From: Bradyrhizobium diazoefficiens
Lineage (GTDB): Bacteria > Pseudomonadota > Alphaproteobacteria > Rhizobiales > Xanthobacteraceae
DNA length: 49,623 nucleotides
Reading direction: 5' to 3'
Assembly: GCF_018129965.1 (NCBI RefSeq)
Contig: NZ_JAFCKW010000037.1
Coordinates: 1 to 49,623, forward strand
The notes under the pieces were generated by a model. That model ran no database searches and was not told the origin of the DNA. It was given only the letters and a program-made list of their open reading frames with translations. Numbering within the stretch: position 1 is the stretch's first letter; every line of letters begins with the position of its first letter. Shown here piece by piece: positions 42,487-49,623 of this stretch. The position numbers and the translations under genes are program-made.

Positions 42487-45400
42487 TCAGGCCACCGCCG
42501 CGACGGGCTCGCTCTTGCCGGGGCTGAACAGCTCGCGCACCTCGGCCGCCGGCTTCGGCTTGCTGAACAGATAGCCCTGCATCTCCGTGCAGCCGAGCCC
42601 GCGCAGCATCTCGCGCTGCGACTCGGTCTCGACGCCTTCGGCGACCGTGGTCATGTTGCTGGCGGCGGCGATGTTCACCACCGCCTGCACGATCACGGGT
42701 GCGCCGCTCGCGTCCGCGATGTCGGCGACGAAGCAGCGGTCGATCTTGATCTTGTCGAACGGGAAGCGCTTCAGATAGCTCAGCGAGGAATAGCCGGTGC
42801 CGAAATCGTCGAGCGCGATGCGCACGCCGATCGAACGGAGCTGGTGCAGGATCGAGAGCGCCGCCTCGTCGTCGCGGATCAGCACGGCCTCGGTGATCTC
42901 GAGTTCGAGCCGGGAGGGAGACAGCCCGGAGGCTGCGAGCGCTCCGGCGATCCGCAGCGCCAGCGTGTCGGATTTGAGCTGCACCGGCGAGACGTTGACC
43001 GCGATCCGCACATGCGACGGCCAGGTCGCGGCCTCGTTGCAGGCCGTGCGCAGCACCCAGTCGCCGAGCTCGTTGATCAGGCCAGTATCCTCGGCAATCG
43101 GAATGAACTCCGCGGGAGACACCCATCCGCGTTCCGGATGATGCCAGCGCAGCAACGCTTCGCAGCCCGAGACCGCGCCCGTCTTCAGATCGACCAGTGG
43201 CTGGTAGTGGATATCGAAGCCGCCGTCGGCCAGCGCCTGGCGCAGATCCTGCTCCAGCCTCAGGCGGGACCGGGCACTTGCATCCATCTCCGGCACGAAG
43301 AAGCGATGGGTGCGCCGGCCGCCGGCCTTGGCGCCGTACATCGCCAGATCGGCGTTCTTGACGAGCTGGTCGATATCCGTGCCGTCCTGCGGTGCGAGAG
43401 CGATGCCGATGCTGGCATCGGTGGAGAGCTGGTGGCCGAGGCAGTGATAGGGACGGCGGATGGCCTCGTGAATCGTCGTCACGAACGCCAGCGCGTCCTC
43501 CGACGAAGCGATTCCGGTGCGGATCACGGCAAACTCGTCGCCGCCGAGCCGCGCGATCAGGTCGTCCTCCTTCAGGCAGGTCCGGATGCGCGCCGCGACC
43601 GCCTTGAGCAACTCGTCGCCGACATGATGGCCGAGCGAATCGTTGATGCCCTTGAATTCGTCGACGTCGATATAGAGCAGCGCGAACTTGGCGCCGCCGG
43701 CGACCTTCTCCAGCTCGTGATGCATCTGCTCGCGGAACAGGACGCGGTTGGGCAGTTCGGTGAGCGCGTCATAATGCGCCATATGCGCGATCTTGTCATT
43801 GGCGCGCCGCCGCTCGGTGACGTCGTCGACGACGTTGATGACGTAGCGCGGCTCGCCATGCTCGTCGCGAATGCCGATGCGGCGGGAGGTGATGTAGCGC
43901 GCGCCCATTCCCATCGATTGCCAGGGATGCTCGTCCCTGAAGAAGTCGGTGTCGGACTGCAGCGCCTCGTCGTCGTCCGCCGTGATGATCCTGGCGGACG
44001 CTTCCGGGAAAATGTCGAAGGCGGTCCTGCCGACGATATTCTGGCGCGGCTGGCCGAACTGCAATTCTGCGACGCCGTTGATCAGGAGATACTGCCGGGT
44101 GCGCGCATCCTTCACCGTGATCTGCGACGGGATGTGATCGATGATTTCGCGCAGGAAGGTTTGGGTCCGGTCGCGCTCCTGTTCGAGATTGCGGCGCTCG
44201 GTGATGTCCTCGACCGTGGTGATCCAGCCGCCCTGAACGAGCGGATTGTAGAGGGCCTGGAAAACGCGGCCGTCGCCCGTCTCCAGGACCGCCTGGCCCG
44301 GTTGTCCCGTCGCGACGTTTTTCAGGACGCGTGCATGGATCTCGTCGATATTGCCGCTGAACGTGCCGCGGTCCCGGCGGAGCCGGAGCACGTCGTGGAA
44401 CGAGCAACCGGACCGCGCGTCGTCCTCCGTCAGATGGTACATTTCCCGGTAGCGGCGATTGCAGATCACCAGACGACCTTCGGCGTCGTACAGCACGAGA
44501 CCCTGGGTCATGTTGTTCATCGCCGTGTCCAGCCGCTGCCGCTCGGCCTCGATGCGCTGTTGCGCCTCGTGGTTCTGCCGCTTGATCTGCCGGATGATCA
44601 GGAACAGGATCAGGGCGATCACGGCGGCTGACAGCGTCGCCGTCGCCACCATGAAGCCGGTCTGCTGCCGCCAGTCCGCGAGAGCGGCGGCGGTGGTGTG
44701 GGTGGCGACGATCACGAGCGGGAAATGGGCCAGCAGCGCCGCCGAGCCGAGCCGGTCCTGGCCATCGACCGGACTCTTGTGGCGAATGGTCTGCTGGCCG
44801 CCAGCGGCCAGCACCTCCTGCATCAGCGGAGCATTCCTGTAGGTTTTGCCGATCAGGCTCTCGGAGTACGGATAGCGCGCCATCATCTTGCCGTCACTAT
44901 CGAACAGCGAAATCGCGGCCCCGTCCGGCAGTGAGACGGAGGCGAAGTAGCGCTGGTAGCTCTCGGGATCGATGCGCCGGACCATCACGCCGACGAAAGT
45001 GCCATCCGGCAGGGTGAGACGCCGGGCCACGATCGTGGTCAATCTCCCGATGACGAAGCTCTGCACCGTTTCCATCAGCAATGGCTTGGACGTCGGATCG
45101 GTCTTGAAGGTCTGGAAATAGGCGCGCGATGCGATGTTGATCTTCGGCGGCGGCTGGGCTCGCGACCAGTTGAGGATCTCACCCTCCGAATCGTAGATGA
45201 CGATGTCGCCGAGATAGGAGACCGAGCTGATCTTGTCCCGCAGGAAGCGGTTGGGGACCGGTCCCGTCATGCGCTCGCGGAACATCGCCGGCGAGGTGAT
45301 TTCCGCCAGGTTGATCTGCTCGATCAGGTCGGCTGCAACGGTGTCGGCGTCCTCGAACTGCTGGTCGAAATGGCGAGCGAGCAGCTGGACGGTGTTCGCG

Positions 45401-45597
45401 AGTTCGCGCTCGCGGTTGACCAGCGTCCGCTCCCGGAAATCGCCGACGGTCACGGCGGTCACGGCGAAGATGCCGGCCACCAGCAGCGCGCCGCACAGGG
45501 TCAGCCACAGCACCGGACCACGTCGCATCGCGGCCTCCCAGCCGTTGACGACGGCCAGGGACAGTCCTGTTGCGATGCTGGAAATGACCCGGCGCAT
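42487..45597 (-). CDS. Membrane-bound PAS-GGDEF-EAL protein (diguanylate cyclase / c-di-GMP phosphodiesterase)
   Basis: A 1036-residue sensor. TM1 at about residues 28-51 (VLWLTLCGALLVAGIFAVTA), a periplasmic dCache-type sensor domain (about 60-300), TM2 near 315-340 (TGFMVATATLSAAVIALILF), two PAS domains (about 360-600), GGDEF at 685-689 (RLGGDEFAVI) and EAL at 813-815 (CEALLRWHHPERGW). Both active-site motifs are intact, so either activity is possible; dual-domain proteins often do only one. The start at 45597 follows GGGAGGGGGG closely. Periplasmic input could be a small ligand. Together with the HD-GYP protein at 24.6 kb the window holds several c-di-GMP genes. Confidence 0.95.
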   Translation of the reverse strand: MRRVISSIATGLSLAVVNGWEAAMRRGPVLWLTLCGALLVAGIFAVTAVTVGDFRERTLVNRERELANTVQLLARHFDQQFEDADTVAADLIEQINLAEITSPAMFRERMTGPVPNRFLRDKISSVSYLGDIVIYDSEGEILNWSRAQPPPKINIASRAYFQTFKTDPTSKPLLMETVQSFVIGRLTTIVARRLTLPDGTFVGVMVRRIDPESYQRYFASVSLPDGAAISLFDSDGKMMARYPYSESLIGKTYRNAPLMQEVLAAGGQQTIRHKSPVDGQDRLGSAALLAHFPLVIVATHTTAAALADWRQQTGFMVATATLSAAVIALILFLIIRQIKRQNHEAQQRIEAERQRLDTAMNNMTQGLVLYDAEGRLVICNRRYREMYHLTEDDARSGCSFHDVLRLRRDRGTFSGNIDEIHARVLKNVATGQPGQAVLETGDGRVFQALYNPLVQGGWITTVEDITERRNLEQERDRTQTFLREIIDHIPSQITVKDARTRQYLLINGVAELQFGQPRQNIVGRTAFDIFPEASARIITADDDEALQSDTDFFRDEHPWQSMGMGARYITSRRIGIRDEHGEPRYVINVVDDVTERRRANDKIAHMAHYDALTELPNRVLFREQMHHELEKVAGGAKFALLYIDVDEFKGINDSLGHHVGDELLKAVAARIRTCLKEDDLIARLGGDEFAVIRTGIASSEDALAFVTTIHEAIRRPYHCLGHQLSTDASIGIALAPQDGTDIDQLVKNADLAMYGAKAGGRRTHRFFVPEMDASARSRLRLEQDLRQALADGGFDIHYQPLVDLKTGAVSGCEALLRWHHPERGWVSPAEFIPIAEDTGLINELGDWVLRTACNEAATWPSHVRIAVNVSPVQLKSDTLALRIAGALAASGLSPSRLELEITEAVLIRDDEAALSILHQLRSIGVRIALDDFGTGYSSLSYLKRFPFDKIKIDRCFVADIADASGAPVIVQAVVNIAAASNMTTVAEGVETESQREMLRGLGCTEMQGYLFSKPKPAAEVRELFSPGKSEPVAAVA

Positions 45598-45764
45598 TCC
45601 CCCCTCCCTGACGCCAGGAGACTACATCACACAGGTGGCCCAATGCTTAGGAAAGCCGGTTACCCAAGGATTAACCGGGTCGTGCGGTCGGCCCCGCATC
45701 CCGTGCTGCGGCGTGCCGCCCGCTTCGATCGCGACGGCTGAAGCGGCGCATCGTTAACCGCGCC

Positions 45765-46850
45765 TTAATGCGAGGCGCCCGCGCTCTTGTCGCCGCCGCC
45801 ATGGCGCAGCCGTCCGACCACGCCGGTCGGAAAGAAATAGACGCTGGCGATGAACAGCAGTCCGAGCCACAGCAGCCAGCGGTCTGGATGCAGAAGCCCC
45901 GGCAGCAGCGGCAGCCCGGCCTCGGCAGCCGCCTTGGAGGCGACGCCCATCATCGACTGGAGATAGCTCTGGGCGAGGATGAAGATCGTGGCGCCGATGA
46001 TGGCGCCGTAGATCGTGCTCATGCCGCCGATCACGACCATCAGGAGGATGTCGAGCATGATCGAGAAGCTGAGCGAGGTGTCCGGCCCGGCATAGCGCAG
46101 CCACAGCGCATTCAGGATGCCGGCGCCGGCAGCGACCAGCGCGGCAAGGCAATTGGCATAGGTCAGATGGAACACGGTGCGGAAGCCGAGCGCCTCGGCG
46201 CGAAAGCGGTTCTCGCGGATCGCCTGCAGCACCCGGCCGAACGGCGAGTTCACGACGCGCAACAGGCCGAGGATCATCAGGGCCGAAATCGCGAATACCA
46301 GGTAGAAGGTCAGGATGCGGCCGTTGATCTCGAAGCCGAACAGGGTCTTGGAGATCAGCACGGTGCCCGGACGCAGCAGTTCGGGCAGCTGGAAGCTGCG
46401 CCCGTCCTCGCCGCCGGTGAGCCAGGACAGCTGCGAGGCCAGCACCTGGAAGGCGGAGGCGACCGCGAGCGTGATCATGGCGAAGAAGATCGCCGCCACG
46501 CGCAGCGAGAACAGGCCGATGGCGAGCGCGAGCAAGGCGGCCAGCGGCAGGCCGACGACGATGCCGGTCGCCACCGCGGCCCAGTTCGGCCCCATCCCGT
46601 ACAGCGCGATCGCGATGGCGTAGCTGCCGATGCCGTAGAACATGGTGTGGGCGAACGACACCGAGCCGGTATAGCCGAGCAGCAGGTCGTAGGAGGCGAC
46701 CAGCGCGGCGAAGACGCAGATCTTGGCCGCGACGTTCAGCGCCTTGGCGCCGGGGAACAGGAACGGTGTCAACGCCAGCGCCAGGATGATGACGACGAGA
46801 AGAAGCGTGAGCACACGGCTGCGCGGCGGATCGCCTGACAGGATCATCAT
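45765..46850 (-). CDS. livM: Branched-chain amino acid ABC transporter permease LivM
   Basis: A 361-residue inner-membrane permease with about 9-10 hydrophobic helices (LTLLLVVIILALALTPFLF first). The conserved EAA-like loop and family signature VVNSPFGRVLQAIRENRFRA lie in the middle, followed by VVIGGMSTIYGAIIGATIF near the end. It pairs with LivH to form the channel of the LIV-type transporter. The ATG at 46850 overlaps the LivH stop by 4 nt. The C-terminal tail (GRLRHGGGDKSAGASH) is short and soluble. It is the last gene of the livGFHM unit. Confidence 0.94.
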   Translation of the reverse strand: MMILSGDPPRSRVLTLLLVVIILALALTPFLFPGAKALNVAAKICVFAALVASYDLLLGYTGSVSFAHTMFYGIGSYAIAIALYGMGPNWAAVATGIVVGLPLAALLALAIGLFSLRVAAIFFAMITLAVASAFQVLASQLSWLTGGEDGRSFQLPELLRPGTVLISKTLFGFEINGRILTFYLVFAISALMILGLLRVVNSPFGRVLQAIRENRFRAEALGFRTVFHLTYANCLAALVAAGAGILNALWLRYAGPDTSLSFSIMLDILLMVVIGGMSTIYGAIIGATIFILAQSYLQSMMGVASKAAAEAGLPLLPGLLHPDRWLLWLGLLFIASVYFFPTGVVGRLRHGGGDKSAGASH

Positions 46851-47857
46851 CGGCTGGTCACCGCATAGAGGCCGCGCGGCCGCCACATCAGAATGGCGAC
46901 CATCAGCAGGATGTTGGAGACGAGGGCGAGTTTCGGCACCAGGAAGCCGCCGTAATTGGCGACCATCGCCACCAGAATGGCGCCGATGAAGCAGCCGCCG
47001 ATCGACCCGAGGCCGCCGATGATGACGACCACGAAGATCAGGACGGTGAGTTCGTCGCTCATCGAGGCATGGACCTGCTCGCGATAGAGCGCCCACATCA
47101 CGCCGCCGAGGCCGGCCAGCGCCGATCCCGTCATGAACACGCCGAGAAACAGGCGGCGGATGCGGTAGCCGAGCGCCTCGACCATCTCGCGGTTCTCGAC
47201 GCCGGCGCGGATCAGCAGGCCGAGCTTGGTGCGGTTGAGCACGAGCTGGATCGCGATGAAGACGGCCAGCCCGATCAGCGTCGCCAGCACGCGGTATTTG
47301 GCGATCGCGACGTCGCCGATGATGAACGAGCCGCGCAGCGAGGTCGGCAGCGGCATCGGGATGATCTGCGGTCCCCACAGCGCATAGAGCGTCTGCTCGG
47401 CGACGATCAGGCCGCCGGTCGTCATCAGGATCTGCTTCAGGTGCTGGCCATAGACGGGCAGGATCAGCACGCGCTCGACGACGAGGCCGAGCGCGCCGGA
47501 TACCGCCATCGACAGCAGGGCAGCGGGCGCCAGCACCGCAAGGTTGATCCAGAGCGAGTCGGCCTGGATGGAGGCCGCGAACGGCGCCAGCACCAGGGTC
47601 GCGACATAGGCGCCGACGGCGATGAAGGCGCCGTGGCCGAAATTGAGCACGTCCATCAGGCCGAATACGAGCGTCAGTCCGGAGGCCATGATGAAGATCA
47701 TCATGCCCATGGCGAGGCTCGCCGCTGTCAGGGTCAGCCAGGTGCTGGGCGAGCCGATCAGCGGGATCATCGCGAGCGCCAGCGCGATCGGCAGCAGGAT
47801 CGGCGCGAGATCGCGCTTAGGCTTCGGCAGCGGATCGGTTGCGGCAAGGTCAGTCAC
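46847..47857 (-). CDS. livH: Branched-chain amino acid ABC transporter permease LivH
   Basis: A 336-residue permease. GTG at 47857 (VTDLAATDPLPKPKRDLAPI) is chosen because it overlaps the livF stop (GTGA). Signatures: MASGLTLVFGLMDVLNFGHG, a hallmark of LivH, VENREMVEALGYRIRRLF as the coupling loop and VVVIIGGLGSIGGCFIGAIL. Together with LivM it forms the transmembrane pore. Its 3' end overlaps livM by 4 nt. An apparently longer open frame upstream is the shadow of livF. Confidence 0.95.
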   Translation of the reverse strand: MTDLAATDPLPKPKRDLAPILLPIALALAMIPLIGSPSTWLTLTAASLAMGMMIFIMASGLTLVFGLMDVLNFGHGAFIAVGAYVATLVLAPFAASIQADSLWINLAVLAPAALLSMAVSGALGLVVERVLILPVYGQHLKQILMTTGGLIVAEQTLYALWGPQIIPMPLPTSLRGSFIIGDVAIAKYRVLATLIGLAVFIAIQLVLNRTKLGLLIRAGVENREMVEALGYRIRRLFLGVFMTGSALAGLGGVMWALYREQVHASMSDELTVLIFVVVIIGGLGSIGGCFIGAILVAMVANYGGFLVPKLALVSNILLMVAILMWRPRGLYAVTSR

Positions 47858-48576
47858 TGATGCGCCTCCAGGCTCAGGCCGAGCAGCCGCTCCTGCAGCG
47901 GCACGTCGGCGGCGAGCGCCGCCATCTCGCCGCGATGGACGATGGTGCCGTTGTCCATCACCAGCACCTTGTCGCCGAGCTCGCGGGCGGCAAAGAAATT
48001 CTGTTCGACCAGCAGGATCGTCGCGCCCTTGCGCTTGATCTCCTTCAGGCACTCGATCAGCGCCACGATGATTGCCGGCGCCAATCCCTTGGTCGGCTCG
48101 TCGATCAAGAGCAGCTTGCGCGGCTCGATGATGGCGCGCGCGATCGACAGCATCTGCTTCTGCCCGCCCGAGAGGCTCCCCGCGCGCGACAGCCAGAACC
48201 GGCGCAGCGCCGGGAAGAAGCCGAAAATCCATTCCAGCTGCTTGTCGTCGAGCGGCCCGTCGCGGGCCGCCAGAACGAGATTTTCCTTCACCGTCAGGTC
48301 GGAGAACACGGCCATGCTCTCCGGCACGTAGCCGACGCCGAGCCGGGCGATGTCGGGCGTGGCGCGGCTCTCGATGCGCATCCCGGCGAGGCTGATTGCG
48401 CCGCTCGAGGCCTGCCACAGGCCCATGATGGTACGAAGAGTCGTGGTCTTGCCGGCGCCGTTGCGGCCGAGCAGCATCGTGACCTGTCCCTGCGGCACCG
48501 TCAGGTCGATCCCCTGGAGTATGTGATAGCGGCCGATATGGGTGTGGACGCCGGAGAGCTCGAGCAGATCGGTCAT
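47854..48576 (-). CDS. livF: Branched-chain amino acid ABC transporter ATP-binding protein LivF
   Basis: A 240-residue ABC ATPase of the LivF type: Walker A GRNGAGKTTTLRT, Q-loop region VGYVPESMAVFSDLTV, signature LSGGQKQMLSIARAI, Walker B LLLIDEPTKGLAP with the H-loop segment LLVEQNFFAARELGD. It energises uptake of branched-chain amino acids or related amides with LivG. The ATG at 48576 overlaps the LivG stop by 4 nt, and its stop overlaps the LivH GTG by 4 nt. Confidence 0.95.
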   Translation of the reverse strand: MTDLLELSGVHTHIGRYHILQGIDLTVPQGQVTMLLGRNGAGKTTTLRTIMGLWQASSGAISLAGMRIESRATPDIARLGVGYVPESMAVFSDLTVKENLVLAARDGPLDDKQLEWIFGFFPALRRFWLSRAGSLSGGQKQMLSIARAIIEPRKLLLIDEPTKGLAPAIIVALIECLKEIKRKGATILLVEQNFFAARELGDKVLVMDNGTIVHRGEMAALAADVPLQERLLGLSLEAHQ

Positions 48577-49349
48577 GCTGCGCTCTCCGCCGTCGTCTTG
48601 GGGGCGACCCCGAGATAGGCTTCCTGCACGATCGGCGAGGCGATCACTTCGGCCGGCGGGCCGTCTGCAACGAGTTGTCCATTGTGCAGCACGATGATGC
48701 GGTCGGCGAGCGAGCGCACCACGTCCATCTTGTGCTCGACGAGGAGGATGATCTTGCCCTTGTCCTGCTTGAGCTGCGCGATGAGGTTCAGAACCACCGG
48801 CACTTCGTCGATGCTCATGCCCGCGGTCGGCTCGTCGAACATGAACACCTTCGGCTCCAGCGCCATCATCAGCGCCACTTCGAGCTTGCGCTGGTCGCCA
48901 TGCGACAGCGCGGTCGCGGCGACGCTGCGGCGGTTGCCGAGCATCACCTGGTCGAGGATCGCGTCGGCGCGCGTGATCAGCTCGCGGCGAACCATCCAGG
49001 GCCGCAGCATGTCGTAATGGGTGCCGTCGGCGGCCTGCACCGCGAGGCGGACATTCTCTTCCACGCTCAGGTTCGGGAACAGGTTCGTCAGCTGGAACGC
49101 GCGCCCGAGGCCGGCGCGGGTGCGCATCGGCGCGGACTGCTGGGTGATGTCGGTGCCGCCGAACAGGATGCTGCCGCTGCTCGCGCGGAGCTGGCCCGAG
49201 ATCAGGTTGAAATAGGTGGTCTTGCCGGCGCCGTTCGGCCCGACGATGGCGGTGAGCTCGCCCGGGCGGAACGTGCAGGTGACGTTGTTGACCGCGACAT
49301 GACCGCCGAAGCGGATGGTGAGGTCGCGGGTCTCGAGGGTCAGCGTCAT
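48573..49349 (-). CDS. livG: Branched-chain amino acid ABC transporter ATP-binding protein LivG
   Basis: A 258-residue ABC ATPase of the LivG type: Walker A GPNGAGKTTYFNLIS, the LivG-specific GLGRAFQLTNLFPNLSVEEN, signature LSHGDQRKLEVALMMAL, Walker B VFMFDEPTAGMS and H-loop LLVEHKMDVVRSLAD. In the signature the usual LSGG is LSHG, which is normal in LivG. It is the first of four overlapping genes (livG-livF-livH-livM). The cognate periplasmic binding protein is not in the window and may lie upstream beyond its right edge. Confidence 0.95.
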   Translation of the reverse strand: MTLTLETRDLTIRFGGHVAVNNVTCTFRPGELTAIVGPNGAGKTTYFNLISGQLRASSGSILFGGTDITQQSAPMRTRAGLGRAFQLTNLFPNLSVEENVRLAVQAADGTHYDMLRPWMVRRELITRADAILDQVMLGNRRSVAATALSHGDQRKLEVALMMALEPKVFMFDEPTAGMSIDEVPVVLNLIAQLKQDKGKIILLVEHKMDVVRSLADRIIVLHNGQLVADGPPAEVIASPIVQEAYLGVAPKTTAESAA

Positions 49350-49623
49350 GTGTCTGGCAAATGATGAGATGAAAGTGTGGCCGCTGGCATCGCTGCGCCC
49401 CCTCCCCCGCTTGCGGGGGAGGCATAGGCGGCCTCTGGCCGCCGTTCTTGAAGAGACGCCGATGCAGAGCATCGGCTACGGGAGAGGGTGCTTCTACGAC
49501 GAAGATTCCCCAAGAGGAAAGAGCCCTCTCCCGGCCTCTCCCGCACGCGAGAGCTTTGCGTAATTGGATGAGGGAGATTGATTGCCGCTGGCGGGCTTTT
49601 TTTGAGTCGCGTCGGGCGGTCGC
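49350..49623. other. Repeat-rich region upstream of livG
   Basis: A 274-bp stretch to the window end with no gene. A perfect hairpin (CCTCCCCCGC facing GCGGGGGAGG) at 49401-49422 and later CTCTCCCGGCCTCTCCCGC show it belongs to the same repeat type as 2651-2799. The livG promoter may be in it or to the right of the window. Confidence 0.65.

Overview
The window looks like a chromosomal segment of an alphaproteobacterium of the Bradyrhizobium / Nitrobacteraceae group. This is inferred from the high GC content, the dnaA-dnaN-recF-gyrB block next to rpsT, a DUF3551 secreted protein, paired palindromic intergenic repeats of a kind common in that group, and the protein sequences generally. No species call is possible without a search.

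Layout. 0-7 kb (mostly minus strand): a three-gene overlapping set (DsbA-like isomerase, DUF2867, MATE exporter), a murA homologue with Asp instead of the catalytic Cys, a small DUF4174 protein and a YfcE-type phosphatase (plus strand), and dinB followed 2 nt later by a 2'-5' RNA ligase-like gene. 7-16 kb: the replication block, all leftward: rpsT, dnaA, dnaN, recF, gyrB. A GIY-YIG nuclease gene sits between dnaN and recF, framed 7 nt from each end by inverted 31-bp repeats. Over 1.2 kb of non-coding DNA upstream of dnaA carries a few DnaA-box-like words. 16-31 kb: accessory metabolism (small membrane protein behind a perfect 20-bp palindrome, msrA, polysaccharide-export lipoprotein, dienelactone hydrolase, alpha/beta hydrolase, two-subunit molybdenum oxidoreductase, HD-GYP protein, acyl-CoA ligase, VOC protein, Bug-type binding protein, cupin, AhpD-like protein with a divergent LysR regulator).

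31-42 kb: a periplasmic S1C-type protease; an operon of membrane protein, winged-helix regulator and a UppS-type prenyltransferase with near-identical CTTTG-N5-CAAAG palindromes at its promoter and at the uppS start codon; GNAT, a stand-alone cyclic-nucleotide-binding domain, a metallophosphoesterase, a large glycosyltransferase with a C10 tract near its 5' end, and a chemoreceptor. 42-49.6 kb: tRNA-Arg(CCG), the remnant of a PAS-GGDEF gene, a full GGDEF-EAL protein, and livG-livF-livH-livM of a branched-chain amino acid ABC transporter whose genes all overlap by 4 nt.

The most interesting candidates are the GIY-YIG gene inside a pair of palindromic repeats that occur elsewhere in the window without a gene (a possible REP-mobilising cassette), and the regulator / membrane protein / UppS operon with its matched operators. 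No CRISPR array, prophage or insertion sequence with a recognisable transposase was seen.
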